Shown: positions 31,201-48,900 of the stretch, piece by piece
Position numbering within the stretch: the first letter of the stretch is position 1
Layout of the letters: each line of letters begins with the position of its first letter
DNA from: Nematostella vectensis
Lineage: Eukaryota; Cnidaria; Anthozoa; Actiniaria; Edwardsiidae
Assembly: GCF_932526225.1 (NCBI RefSeq)
Contig: NC_064037.1
Location: 5,166,703 to 5,230,702 of the forward strand
Direction: 5' to 3'
Length of the DNA stretch: 64,000 nucleotides
Made by a program: the position numbers and the translations under genes
Notes under the pieces: generated by a model
Told to the model about the DNA's origin: nothing
The model's database searches: none
The model's input: only the letters and a program-made list of their open reading frames with translations

Positions 31201-34200
31201 GAACGTTTCTCCTACTAGCCATCTCCATTTTTCTGTTCCCCTTCATCATCCCTCCGCTCGCATTTTTATTTCTGCCCTTCGCATCTAACAAGTACATGGT
31301 CTTACCTCCGGATGACATAAACCTTGTACTAGAACATATAAGGTTGCTTTACATGTCAAAGAACTCTATCAAATATCCCTTACCTCATTTATTCGTCATA
31401 AATGTTTGTTATTTCACACTATTATGCATATTAAACCTAACTGCCCCCCCCCCATTTTCTTCACCCACACTAGGTGCCATGGTACGAACACCCGCTTGTA
31501 ACCAACAGCCCGGACTTAGTGCTAGCCCAAAGTGATCCATAAAGTGTCTAGGCAAAAATCAGGTTGTTTCTTAGATTAGTAATAGAAAAGTCAAGACTCT
31601 CAGATAAGGCTGACATAGACATTTTATGCTCAGTTATCAGCGGCGTAGCCGGATTTTTAACAGGAAGGGCCCAAAAGGGACTTTCAAGGCATTTTCTCCT
31701 GCCTTTAGATAATGTCTCATACATTTACTGTATTTTCGGCTGCTAAAAGGGGGGGGCCTAGGCCACCCCCTGGCTTTGCCCCTGGTTATATTTACCAAAT
31801 GATTTTGCATAATGCTATTAATTTCTGTCTGGTGCTTTATATGACTGTCTATCTCATGCTGTTCTTACCTATAGCTTTCTGGATGGCGACAAGCCACTCC
31901 TGTCTTGTTCTCTGATCCCTGGCTTCCAGGTCATAGTGAGTCTTGGTTTTTCCACATACCACATTAAACCGGTACTTCCGGCTGTCAGCGGCAGTTATCA
32001 CTTTGGTATCCTTGGTAACGATGATCTCTCCTTTTTTCTCGCTACAGCTGCGGTTGGTGAAGTAGGATAGGTGTCCAGCCTTGAGAACAAACCAGCGGTC
32101 CTTCATGGACTTCACCATGTGACCCTTCTTGATAAGGTAGCCTTGCTTGATCACCTCGTGGATGACATAGTCCCTCATCTCATCCAGCCCCTCTTTGTAA
32201 ATGCTGCAGGAAAATATTAACAAAATATAAGGGCATTAGTAAAATAATTAATAAGGAAGATCATCATAGAACATAGAACACAAGTTGTGTTCAAGTCTTT
32301 TATTCCTTTTGAATTATTGAGACAAAATTAAAACTCAAAATTGAGCAACATATTTGTTCCCCTCTTCCTTTTTATATGGTTTGAACATTGGGACAAGGTA
32401 GCCTCCCCCGAAGGCCATTTTAGGCAGGCGTCGCTCGCTCCCCCTCCACAAACGCCTGCTTCACCGAGCAGGGTTTTGTGTTCCCAGCAAATGACCAATC
32501 AGGAGTAGCATTCCAATTTCTGGAAGTCAAGACTTTGTACCCTGACTTACTTCGTACGTAAACATGGCAGAGAGTCTGCATCAGTGTGCTTTACTTTGCT
32601 TTTGTTTGTGGAGGGGGAGCGATCGACGCCTGCCTAAAAACGCTGACAAGGGAGGCTGGTAACAAGGTGGATCCTGAAACTATTAAACCATATTCCATAC
32701 TTTGTCAAGAGAAGAAGTGGAATATGGGCCTGGTTGATAACTCGATTGCTTGTAACATGGAGATACGTACCAGAAGGAAGAAAAAAAAACATGCTTAGAC
32801 CTTAAAGACCCCAAAAAGAATATCTGCCGAAAACATTACTACACCACAACCTTATATGAAAAATTTCCACTGCTCCACTGCTGAAGTTCTTTGCTGTCAT
32901 AGACATCAAGGGAGGGTACTGGCATGTCGAGCTATACCATGAATCAAATATCCCCTGAACTTTTTACCATGATTCGCAGCTACCAATTTTAAGGCACAAA
33001 AAAGGCAATAACTTTCTCCTATGTATAAAACTGGTTTTACAAGAATCTAACCTTTTATCGACGCCATTAAGATAGCATTTCTCAAGGCATTCCAGATATT
33101 TCCAGAAGGTCATTTCCTCTTCGATGCAGAACTCTTCCAGTGGCTTTGAATCCCAAACTTTTCCAATGGCATGTACTAACTTCTCAAGAAGAATCCCAAG
33201 CTCTTGTTTATGAACATTTGACACTTCATCTATGTCGAGGATGTTAAACACCAGCCACTGTTCATATGCTTCAGCCTCTGATAATACATGTTCTTCTGGC
33301 TTGAAGAATTTTTGTTGTACTATTGTCCATGAGAGTTGCTGGATTTTGCTTTGGTCTATGGTCTCACTTGCTGAAAAGGACAAGGAAGGTATAAGGAATT
33401 TAGAATAATTGATTAAATAAATATAATTTGGTTAATGGGTTCCAAGATTCTGTTCCCAGTTTCATGGTGAGTTGTAAATGTGTAGAAACCTATGAATATA
33501 TAATGTCTAGGTCATTTATAAAAACCTGACTAAGCACCCAGGGGGGGTACTACCTTATATAGGCTTTGCCCATTGAAGGGACGTGCCGATGGACAGGGTA
33601 TGGTTTTTTACCTCTCTGTCCTGAACAGGGTATACATTTCAGGCCTCTCTGTCCTGAACAGGGTACATAATTTTAAGCAAGGCTGTCCTAAACAGGGTAC
33701 CGATTTGATTGCCTTGCTAAAGCTTGTAACCGCTGATCCCACTGCTGATCTAATTTCCTTGCTTGCTCTCACGTGCTAACAGGGTCCTCAAATTGAGGGT
33801 GTTGTCCTAAACAGGGTCCTAAAATCAAGGGTGTTGTCCTAAACAGGGTATGGTTTTTCAGAATTTTTTTTCCTAAAAAGGGTCAGGTTTCAAAACCCCC
33901 AGCGGCACCCCTATACCCAAGCATAGGCTGAGTACCCCCACCCCCGGGACTAAGCAACAGCCCTTTTTACCTGGTAAAAAGTATATTAACCCATTGACTC
34001 CTGGCTTTTTTTGAGCTGAATTTACAAAAAAACATACTGAAAACAGATACCCCTCCCCTATTTTGAGTTTTATACAGCCCATCAAAGTCAAACACAGCTG
34101 CACCTAGTCAGCGGTATCCAAGCTTTCCAACAGTGCTTTGCGGTCCCCACTTTTAATCCCTCGTCGTTGTGCTGAAGCCAGCACAAGTTGATGGTTGCTT

Positions 34201-36440
34201 GTATTTTTCATAAAAAGTACAGCTATGAGCATATTAGGAGAGTGTCTCAGGACATCATGAAGTCTTTTGGGGCATAATTGAGTGCTTTGCTTATGGATAT
34301 TTGCAAGCAAAGGTGGATTCATGATGATTTTTTCTTGTTTGGCTTTGCCTGGATGAGAAAATGATTTTCTAATGAATCACCACAGCTCTCCTAAATGCTG
34401 TCTTTTCTGAAACCAAATTGATTCCAAAATTGTTTACACTGCTATTCTGGGTGTGTATGACCTGGAATTGATTCGTTTGGCTTCGGGGTGAAAAGACTTA
34501 TAAAAAACCATCTGACTTTGGGGAGAGGAGTGTTGACTGGCCCTCCCCTCGTGAATTTTCCCCTGGATCTCCCAGAATGCTTTGCAATACGTAAAGACAT
34601 CTTCGTGGTTGTACAAGCCTTCAAGGGGTGGACATTGTGTTTTGAGGCCATGGAAATGTACCTGGAGGATCAGAATAAAGGTATCTATTTGTGTCTTGAG
34701 CTGTGTTTGCTGATCTCTCTCCCTTGTGTGGTATTTTGAGCGTTTTATTGAGAGGGGTGATTCTGCTTTTCTTTCCTTGTTCGATTTCAGATTTGTCAAA
34801 GAACCTGTGCTATTATTTGGCTTAAGAGTAGATGCCAACACCTTGGTTGGATGCATATCTGCAAGACCATTTATCCCTTAGACTGATGCCTGAGTATCTT
34901 CATCTTGTTGTGTTTATTTTGAATTTATGAATTTTTGGGGTATTTTGTGGGTACTTCCCAAAGCCGGTACAGGCCGGTTGAGGGGTCAATGTGTTAAGTG
35001 AGACGGACGCTAGCGTGGCCACCTTGACAGTTTTGTGAACTAAGCCAATAAAAGAATGCGAGAAAAGTGCTACCTGATAGGCAACCAACCTGGCCAATCA
35101 GAGTGGCCAAAAAATACTTTAGTGCGCATCAGCACGATGGGATACTCCTAGCTATTTGCTATTATTGGCTAACTTAAACTTTTGTCTTGGTGGCCAGGCT
35201 AGTGCGTTGCTATATAGGAGAGGCTTCAACTGCATATAAACCCCTTCATGTCAATTCACTGTCTTATACTGACATTTGTCTAAGAATGAGTGGATCACGC
35301 TGCTTGGTCAAGATCTGTTATCGTTTGCTCACCTGGCCTCTGGTCAACAACCTCTCGAGAAAACTTTTTTTTTAAACGAGCAAACAGCACCAACACCGGC
35401 CAGCATTACTGGCGAAGCCTCGATGGATTGACCTCAAGACATAAAAGTAATGCTGGCGAAATACTTCGCAGTACTTCCCAACTTGGCTACTTGGTGTGAA
35501 ATACAAATAGTGCCAGCCTTCCCGGGCAGGGGTCTCGCCGGCATGCAATGACAAAGCAGCTTGCCTCCCGCCTTTTCCTTATTTACTTCTGTTCTTTTTA
35601 TGTTCAAACGCATGTCCTTTGACAGTATTTCCATGATAATACTAGCCATTTCTATCATGCCTTGTACGCTCTCTTTATAAGCGGTTGTGTCAATGGAGGG
35701 GTGGGTTTATACGTCTACACTTTTACACGATAAGTCATGCGATCTAAACTTTCCGGCTTGAGAAATGAAGTAATCTATAAAGCTCTAGAAAATTCAGTAA
35801 TTGATTATGCAAGATATTCACGTAAAAATGAATTGTTTTATATTATTTTAGTTGGTATTCGCGATAAAGCCATTTCGTAGCAATTCCTTTGTCATATCGA
35901 CTTATCAACAGTTAGTATAATAAAACCCAGTGTATTAGCATAAAAGTACGGAAAATATATCTGATGGTTTTTAAAGTAATAAATGATAGAACAAAGGAAT
36001 AACTTCCCAGTATTCAGAACTGAAGAAAAACCTTGTTTCACGATTAAGATTTGTTTTACACTTGCCAAGTATACTACAAATAAATATTTCGCATGTGTTC
36101 ACGTAAACATACCGATACAATGGCTCGACACGGGAATAACATGATGATTGAACATACCTTTTACGAGCAATCGTTCCTCAAGATATTCTATAAACTCCGT
36201 GTACAGTAGGCTTGTCTCGTTCTCTTTGAAGTTGGTCAGATCATCGGCTAGGTAGGGAATCGATGTGTCTCTACTTATGGTAGCACAAAGTAGCTGTAAT
36301 TTAGACTTTGCAACTTTGCCTGTTTCGTCTGCACCGTTAGCGTCTGCCAGAGCTTCGTAAACGTGCCGAATGCAATTCTTAACTTCTGTTCGGAGGGTGA
36401 ATCGTCCATCTTGTGCGTCTTCGGGCGAATTTTCCTCCAT
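28285..36440 (-). CDS. SWAP70: SWAP70/DEF6-like PH-domain and coiled-coil protein, 6 exons, about 802 aa
   Basis: Minus-strand exons 36440-36158, 33370-33052, 32203-31869, 31049-30913, 30416-30090 and 29292-28285 (TAG) join in phase. The order matches SWAP70/DEF6: EF-hand-like N-terminus (about 1-200), PH domain (about 215-312, starting VIKQGYLIKKG and including DRWFVLK), long coiled coil (about 317-515), and the conserved GPHNPAFITHRG segment (525-536; SWAP70 has the same type of motif). Vertebrate relatives are Rac-interacting, phosphoinositide-binding actin regulators. The protein is longer than SWAP70 (585 aa) or DEF6 (631) because of an acidic, probably disordered tail of about 265 residues. 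Part of that tail is a 42-bp coding duplication (28727-28810). An in-frame ATG at 36512 would add 24 residues. I chose the inner ATG by analogy to the family start. Introns 1-5 are mosaics of transposons. Confidence 0.88.
28727..28810 (-). repeat. Coding 42-bp tandem duplication in the SWAP70-like last exon
   Basis: Two adjacent 42-bp copies (28727-28768 and 28769-28810) differing at two positions encode a duplicated 14-residue block (VNTVSDDV[R/Q]ETVQC). It keeps frame and sits in the disordered acidic tail. Confidence 0.95.
29630..30030. mobile_element. Degenerate inverted-repeat element with CCCTAAAAGATAC repeats (SWAP70-like intron 5)
   Basis: GGACGGGGATTATTGTCGG near 29660 is the near inverse of GACGACGATCCCCGTCC at about 30006. 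In between, CCCTAAAAGATAC or close variants occur at least six times. A G run marks the left end. It shares the GACGGGGAT-GTCG core with 27806-28117. Exact ends are uncertain. Confidence 0.5.
30846..30892. repeat. (GT)n/(G)n microsatellite next to exon 4 donor of the SWAP70-like gene
   Basis: TG dinucleotides run into a G tract about 20 bp inside intron 4. On the transcribed strand it reads as CCCC...CACACA just after the 5' splice site. Confidence 0.9.
31638..31784. mobile_element. 147-bp hAT-like MITE (SWAP70-like intron 3)
   Basis: Ends CAGCGGCGTAGCCGG and the inverse of CAGGGGCAAAGCCAGG are hAT-type termini. GTTAT flanks both sides (5 bp). Confidence 0.65.
32418..32640. mobile_element. 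MITE with about 36-bp inverted repeats (SWAP70-like intron 2)
   Basis: TTTTAGGCAGGCGTCGCTCG...CCACAAAC at the left is inverted at the right (32605-32639) with one or two mismatches. There is no coding capacity. The target duplication was not resolved. Confidence 0.75.
33528..33956. mobile_element. Inverted-repeat element with perfect 9-bp target duplication (SWAP70-like intron 1)
   Basis: GACTAAGCA occurs at 33528-33536 and 33948-33956, flanking an element of 411 bp. It begins CCCAGGGGGGGTACT and ends AGTACCCCCACCCCCGG, the inverse with small gaps. The interior contains six or more copies of GTCCTAAACAGGGT or GTCCTGAACAGGGT. It is probably a Mutator-like non-autonomous element by duplication length. 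Confidence 0.8.
33986..34997. mobile_element. TTAA-flanked (piggyBac-like) non-autonomous element, about 1.0 kb
   Basis: TTAA at 33986-33989 and 34994-34997 flank ends CCCATTGACTCCTGG and the inverse of CACATTGACCCCTCAACC. TTAA targets with C-starting ends are characteristic of piggyBac elements. No transposase frame is visible. Related pieces occur at 3906-4228, about 27362-27640 and around 41987-44395. Confidence 0.7.
35007..35207. mobile_element. MITE with GTGGCCACCTTGACA ends (SWAP70-like intron 1)
   Basis: CGCTAGCGTGGCCACCTTGA at the left is the near inverse of TCTTGGTGGCCAGGCTAGTGCG at the right. The same family appears at 58768-58969 and in tandem pieces to about 59650 in the CAP gene intron 1. 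Confidence 0.7.
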
Positions 36441-36512
36441 AGTTTGCAAAGTTTTGCAGTCGTGATGGTCGCGAATTCGTAACACGGAAGCGACCGAGCG
36501 AGGAAGATGCAT

Positions 36513-36900
36513 AATGTTTGAGACGTATTTACGTCACAGAAGTCAGTCGCCCGTGAAATTCGATAGCTTCCTGTCAAAAAAACCTTTAGACCAGCCGCAA
36601 AGCCGACGATTTTTACACGAAAATGTTAACGCACGTTTATACAATGACAGAGTGACAAAACCCATTCATAAACAGCTGCAGTACTCAATGGAAGCCAGTA
36701 GAACCGTCTGATTCAAATTGATCTATCACATTCACATTTCCTCGTGAATTTTTTATGGTATAATTAATCCATCAAAGCTTTTAGAGAAAATTAAAAGAAC
36801 AAAAACTCTCTCGTTATCACGCTTTTCTGGCCAAGAATTAATCTCTATTTAAAATCAAATCTGAAGGAGTCTTATTTGATCAGGGTTCATGTGTGATATA
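36513..36900. promoter_or_regulatory. Upstream region of the SWAP70-like gene
   Basis: On the minus strand this is the immediate 5' flank of the SWAP70-like gene. I see no exon with splice support and no distinctive promoter motif. Confidence 0.3.
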
Positions 36901-37049
36901 TCACGCCAACATTTCACGTGAACTAACGTGCTCTGTCACAAAACGAGAGAAGTCTAGTTGGCATGAGCACTTCTGTACTTCTGTTATCGCCTTTAAAACA
37001 GCGGGGTGGGACTCATCATACACAAATAACGCCGTTCTTTCTTTGTAAC
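36901..37049 (-). CDS. Possible orphan 3'-terminal coding exon, unidentified
   Basis: On the minus strand a good acceptor (TTTTTCTCCTCCAG) precedes 149 bp open to TGA, phase 2. It encodes about 48 residues containing TALFVYDESHPAVLKAI. The composition looks protein-like. No upstream partner exon was found between here and 39660, and no family was recognised with confidence. It may be a real last exon, a pseudogene piece, or chance. Confidence 0.25.
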
Positions 37050-39660
37050 CTGGAGGAGAAAAACGAAATCCTCTTTCTACTGTCAAGTTGTTGTACTATA
37101 CTAACCTGAAGGGAAAATAACTGATTAATGTCCAACCAAAAACTAATTCACAAACGCGTGCCGTGTCAACTTTAGTATGAAAAAGAAATGACACTTGAAT
37201 TTTCATTTTAGAGGAATTTCAGCTGTCTGCGTTTTAGCTCTTGTAAGAGATTTTCGATAGAGCTTTGAGCGCCCTTTGAGCTTGCGCAAAAAGCAGACAG
37301 CTGAGACAAAATGAAAGAAGCTCAACAAGAATTTCGATTTGTTGCAGTTGTACATAAAATACGCCTTAACTTGAAACTGTGTGAGACGCTGGGCTGCACG
37401 CTTATGATATACTGAGATAGTTCTTCAAAAATCCATTCCGACAGCTGGGATATAATCAATGCACCGCATATTCACCGCATACTCACAGCTATCGCCCAGT
37501 CTAGCCAAACAACAATACTTCTTTAAAAAATATTATTAAATTTGAAAACAAGGTGACATCTAATGTGCTGTATAAAAGACAAGCTGACAGCTGTAAAAAA
37601 AATTGAAACAGCGATGAACATCGTTTGTTCAAAAAGGTCACAATTTCTCTAATTTAACAGAAAAAAAAATAGAGAAAAAAAGCTTTATCAACCTTTCATG
37701 CAGTCACCTCTTTTCAAATATTCAAATGTGCGAAAAGTCGGGTATAAAAATGTAAACTGATTTTAGAACATGTGGCAATAAAAACGTTAGGTCGCACCGC
37801 TACCATTTTGACATAACCGCAAAGATCCGGCTAATATAATATGCCCAATGTACCTAATAATCAATATATTCACTTTGTCTTTTCGGAAGTTTTACGAGTG
37901 ACAGGAAAATTCAATAGGAAGAAATCTAAATTTCTTTCACTTTTCGCTATTGATAAGCTAAAACTCGTAGCCCACTGGGAAGTGAATTGGAATGCAGCAT
38001 TGATTATCGTGAGGTTTTCTAACATATATTCACGAATTGATACACAATACCTTATAAAATACTGTTTCGTAATTGTTTGCTACAAAAGCTACAAAACTGG
38101 CGCGTAAAAAAGGGTTCGCGCGCACCCCCCTTGGCGACCAAAAAGTGGGTCATTGGGAATCTTCAAATACTAGGCTTTTTCCATATGATACCTAGGACTG
38201 CGCACTCCTTAGCCAATCCTGGGTACGCGCCTGGTATAAACATATAAGTGCACTGCAAAATAATTTACAACAGCTACGCACCATACGATCCCGTAATTGC
38301 GGCGCTTATATATTTAATTTTTAATGAAACCATTCCCACTTATTCGGGGGAGGGCGTTTATACATATAGACTTATAGACGTTAACTATATTTAAAAACCT
38401 CATCAAAGAACGATTGGGAAAGCCTCGCACTCTCCTGGGTTTATTCAATATCTCTTTTTTGTGGTTAAAAAAAAGATCAATTGAGCACTATCTATTGTTA
38501 GTTGATCTTTTTTGCAATGAATAGGTTTAAGGTCTCGATAAAGGTAAACGGCGTGTCAGCGGGAAAAAAAAATATTGTCGCGGCGCAATTTTCACTACAT
38601 ATACAAAATATATATCAAATAAAAGATAAAAAATTGAATTATCTCCGGCACGTTTAATTTTTGCAATAGCTAATTCTGTGTTTAAGTTTTGAGGCCTCAA
38701 ACTCAAAAGTACGGGGTTTAATCTAGAGCGTAATGCACCTTCGCGTTATTGCGCATGCACTTGCACGTAATTGCATCTCAATGACAGATAGATGATCTAC
38801 CAAAGTGTGTGAGGACTTTTTGTTATTTGACACTGTCAACAAAATCAAAGTTGGAACTCTCATTTCTGGCGAAATTTGGACACTATAAAAGCGATCTTTA
38901 GTCGGAAATCGAAAATTCTTCAAACACTTTATGACATGGCATAATTATCTATCAGATCCCGAAAATGTGAAGGCGATATCTTAAAACCCGTCGCGAGGTT
39001 ACGCCCGACAAGCTCGAGTTCTCGCTTCAAAATAATACGCTAGAAAAGTCAAAGATTTGGCGTGAATTCACGGTCAATAGGTCACAGGAAACAGCAAAGA
39101 CCCATTTCAGCCGTCTTAGAATGCGATTTATGGAAAAAATTTTTTGCAAAAATAAAGTTTAAGAACCATTGATACAGGTTTTGCAAAAACCACAAAAACA
39201 AACAGTGGTGTCAAATTTACCTTTACCAAGACCTTAAGGAAACCCTTCACGGTTGCAACAGCCTTCTACATGATGCTATCTTAAACAGAAATGAGGTGTA
39301 GATTACGCTTGTTTGAGTTCGTTTCGGTCTTCCTGTCAGTCACGTGTGGATTCAGAAGAGTTCTCAATCACAACTGATTAGTGTTCATTGTAACGCCATA
39401 CTATCCAAGTTACCATCGAGCACCAGGATATCTATGTAGCTAAGCACAAATGAATCCAAGTACTTGGTGTACACAGCAGAAGTGGATCCAAGTAATCAGA
39501 TATCACCAACAAGAACCGTATGTCTGTTAGCACAACTCGCACTTCACTCATTGAATCCAAGTGATCAGTGGTGTCCAAGTAATTGCTGTACCTTCAGCCA
39601 GTGGTTCAAGTAATCAGTTATCACCAAGTAGTGAATCCAAGTAATTACTGTAATGTACCT
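37050..39660. other. Intergenic region between ASPDH and the SWAP70-like gene
   Basis: No supported gene. It contains the dispersed repeat remnant at 38100-38240 (partner of 19063-19160), a small CAGCTGTCTGC / GCAGACAGCTG inverted pair near 37229 and 37298, and a degenerate AATCCAAGTAATC repeat at about 39405-39660. Confidence 0.45.
39405..39660. repeat. Degenerate tandem repeat downstream of ASPDH
   Basis: Irregular copies of GAATCCAAGTAATCAGT, spaced about 30-50 bp. It starts at the ASPDH stop codon and runs through its 3' UTR or beyond. Confidence 0.6.
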
Positions 39661-45835
<6,175 letters not shown>

Positions 45836-45985
45836 CTTGACCGTGCGATAAGACAGAAGACTAGAGACTCACGCGCCCACGGTCATACTGCGGTGTTGTT
45901 ATTAGCAACAGAAACAAGACGACCATTTTGTAACAAAGACTTCAACTTTATATTTTTCTGTTTTCGTGGTTATAATAGCGTAAAT
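45836..45985. promoter_or_regulatory. Bidirectional ASPDH/DRC2 promoter, 150 bp
   Basis: The two start codons are 150 bp apart and diverge. The interval contains the X-box-like site at 45895-45909 and no TATA box. Shared regulation is an inference from spacing. Confidence 0.7.
45895..45909 (+). promoter_or_regulatory. X-box-like site upstream of DRC2
   Basis: GTTGTTATTAGCAAC has a perfect right half site (AGCAAC) and a relaxed left half (GTTGTT) with a 3-bp spacer, about 77 bp upstream of the start codon of a motile-cilium gene. Its position and the gene's role support RFX control; the left half is imperfect. Confidence 0.5.
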
Positions 45986-48900
45986 ATGGCTCCAAAAAAG
46001 AAGAAATCAGGAAAGAAGAAATTAGCAAAGATGACTGAGGAGGAGAGGCGTATTTATATGGAACAAAAGCGATTAGAGGAGGAAGAAATGCGGAAAAAGA
46101 AAGAAGATATGTTGACACAATTTCTAAAAGTAAGTTTTGGTCACATTTCTTCGTGACTTAGATTGGTTGTAGTGCAGTGGATTTGTATTCCGATTTGTAT
46201 ATATGGACTGGTATTCCGAGAGTTGATAAGCTATCTGCGTTATTTTTTGAAGGATAAATTAGCGAAAGAAGAAAAAAGTTCGAGGTTTAATCTAAACAAA
46301 TTGCAAAATCAATGGAGAGTCATCATGAGAGAAGGTACGAAGAAATCGAGGTTACTCTTTCTCTTGTTTGTTCTTGTTGTTAGTTGTTTAAAATTATACT
46401 AAGCTGTGGCATTCTCTTTAAAGCCAAAGCTCAAGATTTGAAAAAAGACATTGAAATTCTCAGTCAGACGTTTGAGCGAGTGATTGACAGGAAGGAAGCC
46501 ATTATAAAGTCCCTTGTAAAGGATATCGAGGAGGCGGAGGAGCAGTATCAGATGGCTCTACGGAGTCATCTGCAAAACGTCGATAGACTCATAGGTGAGC
46601 ACACTCGATAGAAATCGTAATAAGACTGATGGTGTGGGGAAAAAAAAGATGAAAATTATATTTCTACTTTTGCTAGTCAAAATACAACTCATACTGCAGC
46701 TATCAAAAATACAACCATTCAGCTGTATTTTTCTTGTATTTCAACAAATGCGCCAATCAGCTTTAAGTATATTATTATTTATCAGGGATACTATACCCTT
46801 GATGTTACTTTAGCTAAAAATATTTTTTGACAACAGAAAAACAGAGTATAACTTGAAAAATTTTTTAGTTCTTTGCTCAATTACCTTAGCTGATCCAGAA
46901 GATTGCATCAATTCTATTTACAATCTTTCTATGTACTGCTGTTCTAAATAAACATTCTTTTAAATTCTAATAACAGGTTCGTCTGAATATAAACTAACCG
47001 GTTTTAGGATTTTGTGTGTAGCACATCTAGCAATATCTGAACAGCTAACTACACATTTTTTTTTATCCCAAGAACTATTCATAGTACAAGGTACAGTACA
47101 ACTGGCTATTTTGAAGGACATTCTTAACTAAAAGCAAAAGCTTTTGGAGATAAATTTCAGGCAGATCTTTAGAGTGATGAGAAAGCTTGTCAGGGAGTCA
47201 GGAACGTTGATCCATAGCCATGATCTGTAATTTCCCTTTATGTATTATCCCAGATCTTCAATACAGACGGTTGCATGAACTTGGTAGTGAATTTAACCAA
47301 GAACAAGAAATACTAAAGGAGGAATTTGACACAGAAAGGTTAGTTAAAGTGTTGTCTGTTGGTTTGTTTGTTGTCTCTCTATTGTATGCCATAAATAGAT
47401 AAAATAAAAAAAGTGAGAACTCTCTTAGCCATCCAAGCCAGTCCTCAATTTGAAGTAGCATTACTAAAAATGGTAACTGTTTTCCAGGGCTAGGATTGTC
47501 TCACAGCACAAAAAAGAGATGCATGACATTCAAGACATCATGTTTGCCATGGAAGAGGAGTGGAATGAACAAGACAGTGAAGCCAAACAGGACTTTCAAA
47601 GCCTCCGTGATGAGATCAAGAATAAGGTGAAATACCGTACTACAGTATGGATAATTCAGAGATAAGATAGCTACCCAAAAAGCATAATACTTATAATACT
47701 TATTTGGTTAGCTGTCTTCCTGAATCTCCCTTCTGCTGTTAACACTCTTATGTTTTGGGATTTCATTTCTTTCATCTTCCAACATAGCATCAAAGCATTA
47801 TGCACATGATTAAGCATAGTACCATTGCTTAAGATTCGCAGATGATAGGTCGTTTATGATTCACAAAATTTCATTAGAATTAACAATGAAATCCTAGACT
47901 ATTGAAAAATTTCAAAACTTAAAAAAATTGTACTCTTGCAACTCAAATCTCTTTTTTTTTTCATTTCTGTTTTGTAATAGAATATTGAAGAGAAGCATGC
48001 TCTTAGGATTCAACTGGAAGGGACAGTGGAGGACTTATGGAGGCAATTTCAACAGGTACTGTAATTGAAACTCCATGTGGATGATCAGCACCTGTTTGGA
48101 TAGGATTGTAGCAAAGGGTCAGTTACTCTGACCTTGTTAAGAGCATACCCCCTCCCCCAATCAGTTACTGTAACACTGTCTGTTTTCTTTTTGCAAGATA
48201 CTGTAGGCTGTTCATTTTTGTATTGTGTACTCAATTATTACTCTTTTTTTTTTTGTCCCAATCAATGACAGACAGCTTTTCTAATTTATAAACAGGCTCT
48301 GAAAAACTATAATGAAACCACAGAAGAGAGAAAGTTAGCATTTGAGAACCTAAAAGCCAAAGATGAGAAAAGTGCCAAAGAGATAGAGACACAGATGAGA
48401 AAACTACAAAGAATACAGGTACAGTACCCTTTTAAAAGATTTTCTTTATAATGTAGCTATCCTTATACTGAAGCTATCCAGTCTAAAGACTGCGAAATTG
48501 TTATATAAAGTGTAAGAATTAAACAATGTTACGGTCAAATTTGTTTTATGGCAATTACATTTTTACGATGTAGTACCTGAAAGGTTTTGAAAGGAGTTGA
48601 TAGAGATGATGGTAATGAACTATGAATCAAACTTTGTAACATTAATTTGTACTTTTTCCATCTCAGGACAACATTTCCCAGCTTAAAGCCAAGATGGCAT
48701 CCAATGCAAGGGAGTGTGATGAAAGAAATCGAATGATAAAAGAGGTGAGTTCTCTATTTTAGGATTACATGCTTTTTTTACATTTTTTTAATATTAAATG
48801 GATTTTGCACACAAATGTAAATGTATATATACTTTATATATTTTTTTGTAGCAAAGAGAGGTGGTTGGTGCACAGTTCCATGAACTTAAAGCTGAGATGA

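Noticed and set aside
36901..37049. Assignment of the orphan exon to a SEFIR/TIR-like immune receptor
   Set aside because: Only a loose resemblance of FVYDESHPAVLKAI to the start of such domains; too short to support.
37841..38107. Single 88-codon frame in the ASPDH/SWAP70-like gap
   Set aside because: No splice support, no recognisable family and no start context; likely chance.
45893..45985. N-terminal extension of DRC2 in the same frame
   Set aside because: The extension contains no ATG and overlaps the X-box-like site; MAPKKKK is the first methionine and fits family starts.
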